Shown one piece after another: positions 25,516-36,900 of a stretch of DNA of 64,000 nucleotides. Both the position numbers and the translations under genes were made by a program. The stretch is from NCBI RefSeq assembly GCF_003369915.1, contig NC_046678.1, positions 1,550,001 through 1,614,000 of the forward strand. Direction: 5' to 3'. This DNA is from Drosophila miranda (Eukaryota; Arthropoda; Insecta; Diptera; Drosophilidae). The notes beneath the pieces are model-generated. The model did no database searches and had not been told where the DNA came from. It saw only the letters and a program-made list of their open reading frames with translations. The stretch's first letter is position 1. Every line of letters begins with the position of its first letter.

Positions 25516-25891
25516 TAACACATGAAAAACAAAGAGAGCCTGACCAGTGGTGCGCGCCAAATAGAAATTGTTTGAAATTAAATTCTATTATACTCTATAG
25601 AATGAACCTCAACTGCAAATTTTACAAATGGACAGGGAAGGAAGAAAAAGCTTTTGAATATAATATGTGAATTGAAGAAATAAAGAATGTTCCCAACTTT
25701 TATGCGATTCGGTATCATTTTGTTAGCTCTTTGTTAAGTACAAAAGATGGGCCCCTCATCCAGTTTTCATAATGATAGCAATAAACATGTTGTCGCGAAC
25801 GTACGCGAAATGGAAATCACTTTGGCTTAATATAGTCTTATGTATGTTTCTATCGATTATATACACAATAATTTATATCTATTGGTGGTTT

Positions 25892-27509
25892 TATACCCGA
25901 TACTCAAGATGAGTCTGCTATTGCAAAATGTGAGTTCCTAGATCTCTGCGGACACCGCAACTCTACAGTTATACCCGATACTAAGTCAGTATGGCTCTCC
26001 TCCGGCAGACGCCGCTAATATTAAACGACACGACAAAGAGTGCGTGCGAGAGAGACAGAAAATCAGTCTGAGCGTGACGTCGGGCGCTGCGTAGCCAGTG
26101 CAAATTGATTTGTTCCGTTTGGCTATAAAAATTATCTGATCTGGTCCAGATTCAGCAATCTGATAGATATGGTCGTTATCTATGATTCTGCGTTTTTAGT
26201 TTTCTCGAATGTGCAATATTGTGGATGCAACAGATTTTCGTCCTTTGTGGGGGCGGAAGGAGGTGGGGCGAAATTCTGAGATATACGTTTTATAGTGAGA
26301 TCTAACAGAAGTGCGGATACCAAATTTGGTTACTCTAGCCTTAATAGTCTCTGAGATTTGTGGATGCCCCAGATTTTCGTCCTTTGCGGGGGCGGAAGGG
26401 GGTGTGGCGAAATTTGGACACAAAACGGTCAAGGTCCGATATCACAGGAGTGTGGATACCAAATTTGGTTGCTCTGGCTCTTATAGGTTCTGAGATCCTT
26501 GAACTCATATTTTGCAATTGGCAAAACCGACCATGAAACCTGTGTGTTAGAGAGAGACAGAGCGAGAAAGAATGAAATTGTTTTCTTGATTCTGGCTATA
26601 ATAATTATACGATCTGGTTGAGATCTTCCATTTTAAAACATATAGTCATCCTCTACGATTCTGCGTTTTTGGTTTTCTCATATCTTTAAAATTGTGGATG
26701 CCACAGATTTTCGTCCTTTGTGGGGGCGGAAGTGGGCGGGGCGAAGTTTTGAAATATTTTTGTAGCAGTGACATATCACAGAAGTCTGGATACAAAACAT
26801 CGTTGCTCTAGCTCTTATAGTCTTTGAGCACTAGGCGCTGAAGGGAACGGACAGACGGACGGACGGACAGACGGACAGACAGACATGGCTCAATCGACTC
26901 GGCTATTGATGCTGATCAAGAATATATATACTTTATGGGGTCGGAAACGATTCCTTCTGGACGTTACACACATCCACTTTTACCACAAATCTAATATACC
27001 CCAATACTCATTTTGAGTATCGGGTATAATAAAAGCTAGAGCAACCAAATTTGGTATCCACACTCCTGTGATATCAGACCTTGACAAGTTTGTTTTAAAA
27101 TTTCGCTACACCTCCTTCCTCCCACGCAAAAGACGAAATCTAGGCATCTACAAATCTCAGAGACTATTAAGGCTAGAGTAACCAAATTTGGTATCCATAC
27201 TCCTTCTAGATCTCACTATAACACGTGTATTTCAAAATTTCGCCGGACCCCCTTTCGCCCCCACAAAAGACGAAAATCTGTGGCATCCACAATATGGAAG
27301 ATACGAGAAAACTAATAACGTAAAATCATAGAGAATGACCATATATATCAGATTGCCGATAGATCTGGATCAGATCGGATCATTATTAAAACCGAAAGGA
27401 ACAAATCAATTTGCAGTGGCCGTCTGGCGGAGGAGAGCCATACTGACTAAGTATAGGGTACAAGTGTAGAAATACGCTCGCAGCAGCAGCTCACAACGTT
27501 CCCCATCGT
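25892..27509 (+). mobile_element. INE-1-related element split by a second INE-1
   Basis: The plus-oriented host copy begins tatacccgatactcaagatgag at 25892 and is broken at about 25946 after cctagatctc. It resumes at 27029 with aaaagctagagcaacc and ends in the cagcagcagctcacaacg tail near 27509. The inserted copy is listed separately. The host tail abuts the Helentron helicase relic directly. Confidence 0.85.
25947..27028 (-). mobile_element. INE-1-related element, near complete, nested
   Basis: In reverse orientation it shows the tail hairpin tgcggacaccgca, the inner gttatacccgatact motif, three internal ~130-bp repeats built on cgtcctttg and ggcggaag, the gacggacggacggacagacg microsatellite, and the terminal gagtatcgggtata. 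It sits inside another copy of opposite orientation. Confidence 0.9.
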
Positions 27510-27510
27510 A

Positions 27511-28190
27511 GTTTGAGATGATGTCTGGGAATACTTTGTTGATGAGCTCGTCTTTTGTTATGAAAAAGTTACAGAAATTCTGAGGAAATTAAATCAATCC
27601 GTTTGAATCGTCGACAAGTACTCGATCATTACCGATAGTCAGGAATTCCTCTGTATCATTTTGCAATGCAACTCTCATGTTTGTTGTCAGCTGAAGTTTA
27701 TTCACATAGCGCCATAGACTTGATGATTTTAGGCATGCGTTTATTTCGCCGGTAGGCGTTGGCCTTAAAATAACTGGCAGTGTTTAGCGGAAATCGCCAA
27801 TGTTCGATTAAGTGCTTCTAAAGCACGTTTATGCGCCATTGTGCATTCGTCCCAGATGATGATTTTCGATGCTCATAAAACTTTGGCCATGGCGTAGATT
27901 TTTGCAATATTACATATAGGTTCTTCAATATTTTGAAGATTTAATGGCAACTTTAATGCTGAATGAACCGAACGGCATCCTTCTAACAATGTGGCTGCTA
28001 TTCCAGAAGAAGCAACTGCAACCGGAATATTGCTCTCGCACGAACAGTGGCTAAAACCGTTGACATGAGGAATGTCTTACCAGTTCCACCAGGGGCACCC
28101 AGGAAATATAAACCATCATTTCCATCATCAATTGCCATTATCGGAGGACTTCAGCAACAAAATTTGTGACGACAATTTTATATATTAGAT
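27511..28190 (-). mobile_element. Helentron/Helitron relic: terminus plus PIF1-type helicase fragment
   Basis: Read on the minus strand, a Helentron-like 5' end (atctaatatataaaattgtc, acaaattttgttgctgaag, cctccga) at 28190-28140 is followed at once by a helicase frame. MAIDDGNDGLYFLGAPGGTG leads into GKTFLMS, the Walker A motif of PIF1-type Helitron helicases. Further on, scattered pieces match the same domain (SSSGTNAQW near 27850, FPLNTA near 27790). Stops and frameshifts are frequent. The Rep part is missing, so this is an internally deleted relic. Confidence 0.7.
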
Positions 28191-29039
28191 ATCTACTTAT
28201 ATATGTATTTATATATCCTGAAGTTTGAAGAAAAACATTCTCTGCATCTACAGAACTGGAACCGATTTATACTGCAGCAAATGCGTTATGAATATTTCGA
28301 TTCGAGAAAGACCTGTGAAAGGCGGCACAGAAGAATTTCACGCACCTGATGACTAGATTCACATTTGGATTCACAATGGAATTTACTCTTCCCAGGTCAC
28401 ATCTCTTCCGCAAATGGTGGCTATTAAATCCGGTCTCAATAACGAAAAGGCTTTCTAATGCGCCAGCTCAATCGCTGCAACACAAAGCCCTATCCGTTTC
28501 CCTCAGCATGAGCAAGCCCTGCTCGCGGAGCGACTGCCACTTTATGCACACGGATATATTCGAAATCTGCGTCTGTGAAATCAAACGAGCCAAGCCAATC
28601 AAACAACTCTAGCAGTTCGCCCACCGCGTGTCGTTACATTCAAATTGCCTGACCCACCGACCTGCCTGTGTATAAATCATACAAATTTATGATTATAAAA
28701 ACATTAAAAAACTATTTTTGCGTTTCCACTGTTCGTCAACCCGGAAAGTTGAGGATATAAAAGCAGAGAGTATTTATGTTATGCAGAGAGACTTTTTTTT
28801 TAAAAGTGTGTTGTTTCAACCAGCCCCAAGCCAAGACACTGTCCTCCACCTAAGCTTGTTCGTCGCGAATAAGTTCTTAGTCTTAGTAAGGTGCTAGTCT
28901 CTCGAGATGTATCACTCTTTTGAACGCGATACACCTCATCATTGATTCACTTTATGATTGCTGCCAATTTTTGCTGTAGCTTCGGGGATAATTCTTTCTT
29001 TGTGGATTATAAAACAGCACCAGATCGCCATTGTGAAAC
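28191..29039. other. TE-derived interval with one unidentified coding-like frame
   Basis: On the minus strand from about 28610 to 28490 a frame reads LLELFDWLGSFDFTDADFEY then IRVHKVAVAPRAGLAHAEG before a stop; I do not recognise it. At 28690-28990 there are LTR-like features (gaggatataaaagcagagag, then tagtctctcgagatg) that could be the 3' LTR of the gypsy relic beside it, but no clean ends were found. Confidence 0.3.
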
Positions 29040-29641
29040 TAATTAGTGTTCGATCACAGCACAACGGTCACTTCGATAGTTCCAATCGGTTACTGATTCC
29101 TGTCAACCAATTCAATAGAATCGTTTTATAATCTTCTCTATTGTTCTGTTGATGCCCAAGTGTCCGACACTACATCCAATATCCATTGTGGTCCTCTGCT
29201 TCGTTTCTTTGGTAATACCAATTAATCGTTTATGGTTTTCCCATCATCACTCTCATATGCTCGATATAGAAATCCGTTTTTGAGGTGTAAGCTTTGCCAC
29301 AGGTACCAGTATGCCTTTGCGATAGGATTTTTATTAGTCATCTCCTCCCGAGTTGTCTTTCCATTATGTTTTTGGCCCTCTAGAAGTATTGCGAGGTTCT
29401 CACCATCTTCTTGATCTTTACAGATTATATAACCTGTCCCTGTCCCTGAACTCTTGAATCCAGCTAAGTGCTGCGTGATCAGTTCGCAGATGAAATTCCT
29501 AATAGAATAATTGCCACGAATGCTAATAGTTTTCTTCTCGTGACACAGTAGTTTCTTTCTGGTTTCGACCAATCTGGACCAATCTGGCAGGATCCAATCT
29601 GCGATAATAGGTGCACAGTCCTACAAAACTTCTAAGCTCTT

Positions 29642-29745
29642 GTAAGGTCAGCTTTGACTCCTTCAGTGTGTACTTCTTCTGTAGTTACTTAATGTAAGGT
29701 CAGCTTTGACTCCTTCAGTGTGTACTTCTTCTGTATTTACTTAAT
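29642..29745. repeat. 53-bp tandem duplication in the RT relic
   Basis: The segment gtaaggtcagctttgactcc, through cttcagtgtgtacttcttctg, occurs twice back to back with one or two differences. It postdates inactivation or contributed to it. Confidence 0.85.
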
Positions 29746-30301
29746 GACCCAAATATTTAAATTCAGTTTGGAAAAATTAGCATTTCTTTGGATTTATTTG
29801 TAGTCCAGCTTTCTCGATACCGCAAAATTTTGTACTGCCATCTTTGTTTTTTACAAGCACTACTGGAGAGCTCCATGGGCTAATGGACGGTTCTATTATT
29901 CCATTACGTTCCAATTTTGTTATTAACTATCTTGCTTCTTCCATCTTGGCCAGTGGAACCCTACGTGGTAGCTGTCGAATTGTTCCTGTACTTCCTGTGT
30001 AAATTTTATGTAGTCCAAAGTAGTCCCTCCTGCTACCCTATTAAATGCAAAAATGTTCCAAAATGTTTCCAACAAGGAAGAAGCTTTTATCTTTTGAGGT
30101 TTTGATAGTAGTTAACCCAATTTTTTTAGATTCCTTTTTACGGGCTCGACTACCAATAACTTCTCATCTCCATCCCACTGACATAACTTAATCCACACTA
30201 TGTTTCCATTTTGGGCGACACTACGACTTTGTGCGATTCATAAATATTCCCCACGAGCCGTCGTCTCTACTTCAACTTATAGGCAATTCTACATTTCCAT
30301 A

Positions 30302-30630
30302 TGTAGGAATCGGGATAGAGTCCACGGTGCAGAGAGAGACTCGAAGTGGCCGCCATGTTCAGTAACCTTTTTGAGCAGCAGAGAGAGAGAGACATCACGA
30401 CAGCAGGAGGTTTCTAGGGTTAAGTGGAGAGATCAAGAGAGCGAGAGTCAGTCGGTGCCAGAGTTTCGCGAGCTTCATCCACATATCCCAAAGCTATACG
30501 CACATACAAATACATTGTTAATCATAATCTTAATCCATTTAAATACTTAATAAAAGTTCACATCTACAACTTAATAAGCCGCCGTCTCGGGATTCAATCC
30601 ATATCAGTGCAGAAACCCTGGGACCACACA
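30302..30630. mobile_element. Solo LTR with CATA target duplication
   Basis: A 329-bp block begins TGTAGGAATC and ends GGACCACACA, the TG...CA form of an LTR. It is bounded by CATA at 30298-30301 and 30631-30634, a 4-bp duplication as made by gypsy-type integrases. An aataaa signal lies inside near 30549. It interrupts the reading frame of the older gypsy relic. The parent family was not identified. Confidence 0.6.
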
Positions 30631-30977
30631 CATATTTCAGAATTTTTTTTTGTATATCCAGTGTAAAGCCATAACGGATCGTGAAATCTACTCCGATAAT
30701 GATGTCGTCTACGATATCAGCAACGATAAAATCGTGTTCAAAATGTATATGTGCAATTCTAAGATTTTTTTTAAATCATGCCTATTATGTGCGCCTCTTC
30801 ACCTGCCTTCCCATTGAGAGGCTCCACATTTCCTTTAGCTATACCTTTCATGATTATAGAATGAGATGCACCTGTGTCCAAAGCGTCTGAGCGTTGCACT
30901 CCGAACTTGATACATCGCCGTTGTGGTCGGAGAGGGCTGTTCGTTACCTTGCTTGTTAACTTATGGAAACGGAACAA

Positions 30978-31255
30978 CAGAAACTCCAGTGATTCTATTC
31001 TTTATCGTGGCTTTTATACCCCAGTATTTATTTATTATTCTGCCTAAATTATTTATTTATTTTAACTTATATTAATTTCTGCGAAATTAACCGCAACGGA
31101 GCGGTTCACAAGTGCCGATCGAATACCCGCCGATATCAGATCCTTTGAGCCCGATTGCTCCCAGTGGAAGTGCTGCTGCAGCATAACCACTTGACAATTG
31201 AAAACTCCAGTGATCCCCTTCTTAATCGTGGTTTTAACCCCCAGTATTTACTTAT
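30978..31255. repeat. Direct repeat pair, ~55 bp, 223 bp apart
   Basis: A segment aaactccagtgat..., with atcgtgg, then taccccagtatttattt and tatt, at 30978-31034 recurs with several changes at 31201-31255. The pair borders the gypsy relic on one side and the Helentron-like terminus at 31261 on the other. Confidence 0.6.
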
Positions 31256-31260
31256 TCGAA

Positions 31261-31420
31261 ACTAGCGGACCCGGCGAACGTCGACCTGCCACAATTTAAC
31301 GCTTCTGCCATTCATGTAATTCATGAGTACTCTGATCTTATGTTGGTTGCTGGATGTTTGTCCTGTCAGCAACTGATTCGTGATTTCTGATTATTTCAAC
31401 ATAAGAACCTGGGAGAATGG
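31261..31420 (+). mobile_element. Helentron-like terminal fragment
   Basis: The sequence actagcggacccggcgaacg followed by cgacctgcc is typical of one end of arthropod Helentron/Helitron elements. The matching opposite end was not located in this interval. Confidence 0.45.
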
Positions 31421-33526
31421 TCAAAAACCGATATTAACGGCATTTCTTTCAGTACCGATGGCGTCACGCAAGTGGATTTACTCGTCTGATCGTAACTTCG
31501 ACCGATTTACTGTTGAGAAATATCTCAAGAGATGATTATTGTCAACATCTTGCCTAATCTTGCTGAGCTTACCTTCTTTTTCGTTTCTTCTTTTGATATA
31601 TGAATTCAAACATAGTTAAAGAATGAATAAGAAGTAATGACTTATTAGAAAACATCTCTTTGCATTGACCACCTTTACATTGCGGTGATAGCCAAGTTCA
31701 ATTGTCGAATCAACAACTAAAAGGATCTAAAGGAACTTATGAACTTATGAACTTTGGTGGAACTTATCGTTCTGTGGGCACAGATCGGAAATTATACGAA
31801 AATAAGAAGAAGAAGAGAAACTCAGGCACTGGAATAATATTGAAAACCAAAGGCAGTCCAAAAAGACTCTCATCACCGAAAAAATATCTCCTTTAGGGGG
31901 GTCATTGTCACCTGAGATATCACCTCAAGAAATCGAAATTAGTAAAGGTGGACTCCTGCAAATTCTGTGAAATGGAGCAGAAAACATAGGGAAACATCCT
32001 ATGTAAATAGAATCTCATTTAGGGGAGGAAGAGTGCAACCCCAACACCCCCTCCCACCCCCTGGATTGGGGAAAAAAGACCCACCAATGCGAATAGTTTC
32101 ATACAAAATCTAATAATAATCCGACTGGCCGGAACAAAAGATCAATATATAGTCGAAGATCAACACGACAAGGCCTTGTAATAATAATGTATAAATAACA
32201 TTAAATAAAAAATCATCGCGGATTGAGTTTAGATTTCACACAATTACATTTTGCTTGACTTCTGCTTAGCATGTTCTCTATATATTTATTTGGTTTTAGT
32301 TTAACTGAAAGTGTAACAAAAACATATGTAATTCATAATTCATAACGACGTTCTCTAAAAGTGCAAAAAGCACGAGTATCAAATAAAAGCAATCAAATTG
32401 TATTTTAAAACTTGAAATTGGTGCGGAGAAAAACCTAAAAACAAACTGGATGGCTATTAATTTTTTGTTGCTTTTTTGTTGCTTTTTAAATTGTATACAT
32501 ATAAGGCATAGATACATACATAGGTACTTACATAGTTACGGTTGGGTTGCCTTTAATTTATTATTGCATTTATTTGATTTATACATACACTTATTTTATG
32601 AATCGGTCTATAAGTACGAGTAGATATAGATGCGGACTATACGACTGCTCTTAACTATTAACCCACCATTTGCCGTTGCAAAAATTGTATTTAAACTAAA
32701 TTGACTAGCATACATATTCTTCTTATTGCATTATTGCATCATTGCATCATTGCCCTTCCCTTCCTTTCAAATAGCATACAGATACAAAAAAAGTGCTTGT
32801 TACAGATGCAGTTGAGTATTATTTAAACAATTGTTCACCATTATGTATTATTAAATTATTTTTGTGAGCTTTTCGGTTTTGTGTTCTTGAAATAAATAGT
32901 GGTTTTAGAAAAGCACAACATAACTTGAATTCCACTGAAAGTTTTAAATTTACAATGTATATGCATTCGAATTATTCGTTCGGATAAGCGTTGGACTAAA
33001 GGGCATACATATAAGTACATATGTATTTTGCTTATTTACAGCTCATTTCTTGTCCGTAACTCACTTTAATATTCATTTCCTTTTGCGATAAATTATTTGC
33101 GTCTTTCTAAGCTCTATATAATGTAGTGTGTTTGTTGTTTATCTTATAAATTTGACTAGATACAGTTACATTCTTAGACTTTTTGAATAGGTAATAATTA
33201 AGTTTTGGGAATCCTTTCCATTTGTTCCTTGTCCATCTATCTCTAACCCATTGCCTAAGGCCAAATATGTGGACCTTAACTTGGCCTCTCAACATACATA
33301 TGTACATGCACTGACACTCGAACACAACAACTCACCTACATGTGAGTATGTATATTACAAAAGTACTATTGTAGATAAATTTATCTTGAAAGAATAATTC
33401 ATTTGAGTTGTGCTAAGTGATAAGTGTTACTAGATTTTTTATCTAAGTATACAGCTTAAACTTTTATACATATTTAGGGTTGAATTTTTTACAATGGGAA
33501 CAACATTCTACGTGAGTTTTTAAGCT
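31421..33526. other. No gene seen; probable onecut 3' UTR in the right part
   Basis: It is AT-rich. The right half (about 32.3-33.5 kb) lies just downstream of onecut on the minus strand and is a likely long 3' UTR, as is usual for neuronal genes. The exact end cannot be set. Confidence 0.35.
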
Positions 33527-33940
33527 TTAGCAGACTATCATGACTTTTAGGTCATCCAAGTAATCAGAAATGGCTAAATCGTCCATACAGATGTTGGTTT
33601 GATGCTGTTGCAGCCCATGACTTGGGCTAGGGGCCCAATTTTCATCAACATCTGACTGTGGCTTAATCTCAGCCAAATTACCTACATGACCTTTACCATC
33701 ACCCTCATCGTCTGTTAACAGAATATCTCCAACCTCCTCATCCACCCTCGGTGGAATTTTATTGGTATGGACTCTCACTGTCTTCCGAGATGCAGATGCA
33801 TTAGAGTAAATATCTATATCAGAGCGCGTGTGCGTGTGTGTGCCAGTGTGGGTCCGGGTGCGGGTACGAGTTTCAAATAGCTTGGTCTCTAGGTTTGGTT
33901 TGTTCTTGTTGTCGGATTGTTGCCTACATCGGCTATGCTG
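33527..33940 (-). CDS. onecut: Putative stop-codon readthrough extension of onecut (137 codons)
   Basis: Directly after the onecut TGA, in the same frame, 137 sense codons run from 33940 to the next stop at 33529-33527. The first codons after the stop are CAG CAT AGC, so the context is TGA-C, the leakiest in Drosophila and the commonest among known readthrough genes. The translated segment looks like protein rather than UTR. It has a Thr/His/Arg stretch, then an acidic part (DEEVGDILLTDDEGDG), and ends with MDDLAISDYLDDLKVMIVC. There is no in-frame ATG near its start, so independent initiation is unlikely. An alternative explanation is a spliced isoform that skips the TGA, for example from the GTGACG site in LGDD. 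The open frame is seen directly; readthrough is inferred. Confidence 0.6.
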   Translation of the reverse strand, partial: QHSRCRQQSDNKNKPNLETKLFETRTRTRTHTGTHTHTRSDIDIYSNASASRKTVRVHTNKIPPRVDEEVGDILLTDDEGDGKGHVGNLAEIKPQSDVDENWAPSPSHGLQQHQTNICMDDLAISDYLDDLKVMIVC

Positions 33941-36900
33941 TCACAACATATCGCCATGCTCGTCACTATTATCGCCATGATCGTCACCTAAGTCAAAATC
34001 GTGGCTGTCCAGCTCCAATTCCATATCAGCTTCGTCATCAAAAGCGCCAATCGGTGACATCGCTGTCGTATGGATATTTGCGTAGTTTGCATGTGATAAA
34101 TTATTGCTTGGATTTTGGTTATGATCCTGTTGTTGCTGACGGTTCTGCATGGAATGCAATGCATTCTTTGTATCGTCATCGCGCCACTTGTCCATTGATC
34201 GGCGACGAGCGTTCATAAAGAAATTACCTACGGTGGTAGGCTCCAATCCCAGCTGCCGAGCAATTGTTACTTGCATCTCCTTTGACGGCCTCTTGGTTTC
34301 CTAAATGTTTTGTTCATTTAATAATTAAAAAAAATATATATATTGGAAGCTTACTTTAAAAATTGCTTGAAGAGTGCGTCGTTGTAGGTCGGTAAAAACC
34401 AGACGAGGCTTCTTTGGCTGCGGCATTTGCTCGATCTGAGGTTCCTCCTTGCGACGACAATTGACAATACTGGCAACGGCACCACCAGAAGAAGAAGAGG
34501 ATGAGGATCCACTGAGCAATCCTGAAAAAGCAGAAAGGCAGAAATGGTAGAAATCCACGTGTTTGGTATTTACACATTTGAGACTGAGCATGAAAACAGT
34601 GAGAATATGGATTTTATTGAAATCTATCAAATCTCTTAAACAAAATGACCTACAATTCCTAGGAACTCTATTCTAGGGGAAGTAGTCTTACGCAATTTAA
34701 GTTCTAGGATGCTAGAAATGTTGAACCTTTTGTAAAAACACAGAGAAGATGGATATCGGGGTGTAGCTACCGCCTACAAAGAGGATGTAAGACTTACTAT
34801 ATATGACTCAGATCAAATGTTACCTTAATATATTTCGAACCTCTGATATCGCTCGAAAATTATAAGAAAGCAATAATAGCTCTGATAGAAAAACTTGATT
34901 CTTTCGCTAGAGTAATCCTTGAGTGGAATTCAACGCATGAAACTATTGATAATAATAAGTCGAACAAAAATATACAGAACTTAAAAATATAGAAAACTGG
35001 GTGACCCGGCAAACGTTGTTTTGCTAGTCGAAGAAATAAATTTGATGTAAATGCTCGATGAAATTGTTAGCGTTTATTGCGCTGTTGTTCAATTCATCTA
35101 CGTCTGTCGACTATCTATGTATCTGCACGTTACTCTTCGATCTAGTTGCTTTTGTTGATTTCGTTCATCTCGGGCCTCTTGCGATTATGATTCACGTAAT
35201 TGCGCCATGCTCACACGATCATCTGCATTGTGTTCTTGGCTTTCTTCACCTGAAATTCGTTGTTATATCTTGCATGGTTCTAGACTTGATCGTTTGACGA
35301 CTCAAATTGGCCCCTCTGCGTCTTATTGGCATTGCTCAAAATATATTAAATTCTCGGGCTTCAATGTTTGTTATTGAACTTCTCCGAAAAGGCTCGACCG
35401 CTTTTCTTGAAATTTTATGTTCTCTCGATTATAAGTTTTTTAGATGTTTTCGCTTCCGACATAAAACGAATAATGATATCATAAACAATATTCAAACCCC
35501 AGGACCGAATTTTTTTTCGGCCTACTGCGATTTTATAAATGTACGAAAAGTTTTATTCAATTTAATATTTTTTATAACATTTTCTTTGAATTTTATGACG
35601 CCACACAGGTGCTGCAGCTCCAGATGGCTATGGGCGCTTCCCACGCTTCGGGTACCGAAGGAGTGGTCTGATCGGGATGAAAAGTAGATGTTGGCCGATG
35701 CGCAGACCTAACCGATAAGCACACAAAATTTCACGAAAATCGGTTAAGCGATTTCGGAGGAGTTCACCAACAAAATTTGTGACACGAGAATTTTATATAT
35801 TAGATATAGCAAAAAAACAAAAACAAAAAAAGGAAATAAAAGCAACAACGTATAAAATGTTCAACAAGTGTACTATGTTATGGTGGGAAGAAAATGTAGC
35901 CACTCTTTTCAGGGGAAGCTTAAAAAGGGCAATTACAACCACTATTTTCAGAGTTACTGCAACACCATAATTTAAAAACAGTCAAATTTAAAAAAAATTC
36001 TATGTTACGAAAATAACAGAGCTCCATGTTAATTCAATTACAATAGAGGCTTGGAGATTGTTCTAGAACAATTCTTTCAACGAAGAATTAGATACGGAAA
36101 TTCATGCAGTAGAAAGGGTTGCTCTGCTTATGCTCTGCTTATTTTAGAGGATTTAAAACATAATATGAAATGCTCAAAGCTTTAAATATAAATGCTAAGA
36201 TTGGCAGTCTGTGCATTCGTCCGACATATCACTACTCCATGTGATTTCTACCATTAGAAGTCACACAAGACTTGAATAACACACAAATATTCTGGAAAAG
36301 ATTTCAAATCAGCAGAGAATTCCAAAAATCATATACACATCACCAAATCTTTCCATTTAATCTCCTAGGAGAGAACCAATCAGGAGAGAATGCAAACTTT
36401 TGTCCCGCACATGCTGTCTAATCGTCAGTATCTGGTCAATGCAGCAAAATTGCTGCTTCCAAAAGCCTGGTCAGGCCATCATCAGTAAGATTAAAAAAAA
36501 AAAGTTGTTTAATAAGTAAAAAAAGTTTATTTACCGTTTCCTGTCATTGTTGGCATAACTGGTGACGAGTCTGTAGCCGTTATGGTAGTAGTTACCCCTG
36601 TCGATCCTGATGTACCACTCACCCCCGTTCCCCCTGAAATCGGTGTACGCTGTGGTATTTGGGCGGCAGCCATCCGCAAAGCAGACATACGTTGAAACTC
36701 TGGTTCCTGCAGCCATTTGAACATCCTACGGAACGTTTCTCGTCCGGACTTTAGTTTTGACCATGGCTTTGGGTTGCGCAACAGATCAGATAGTGTGCCT
36801 TGGGAGCGGCAAAGTACACGCTGTGCAAAGATTGCCTGTGGAATACTGTATCTCTTCAGTTCGGCCGAGATACGTTGAGCCAGCTCTTTTGTGTTGATCT

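Larger units (their letters stand above)
29040..30977 (-). mobile_element. Ty3/gypsy retrotransposon relic (protease, RT, integrase)
   Basis: On the minus strand, in the usual order, are a retropepsin motif ALDTGASHSII (about 30880-30840) and DDIIIGVDFTIRYGFTLDI. Next comes an RT start, LITKLERNGIIEPSISPWSS followed by PVVLVKNKDGS (about 29930-29840). An integrase-proximal stretch HLKNGFLYRAYESDDGKT (about 29290-29235) and a zinc-finger-like CSVGHLGINRTIEKIIKRFY (about 29170-29115) close the order. Frameshifts and a 53-bp tandem duplication in the RT make it inactive. A solo LTR is inserted between protease and RT. Confidence 0.75.
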
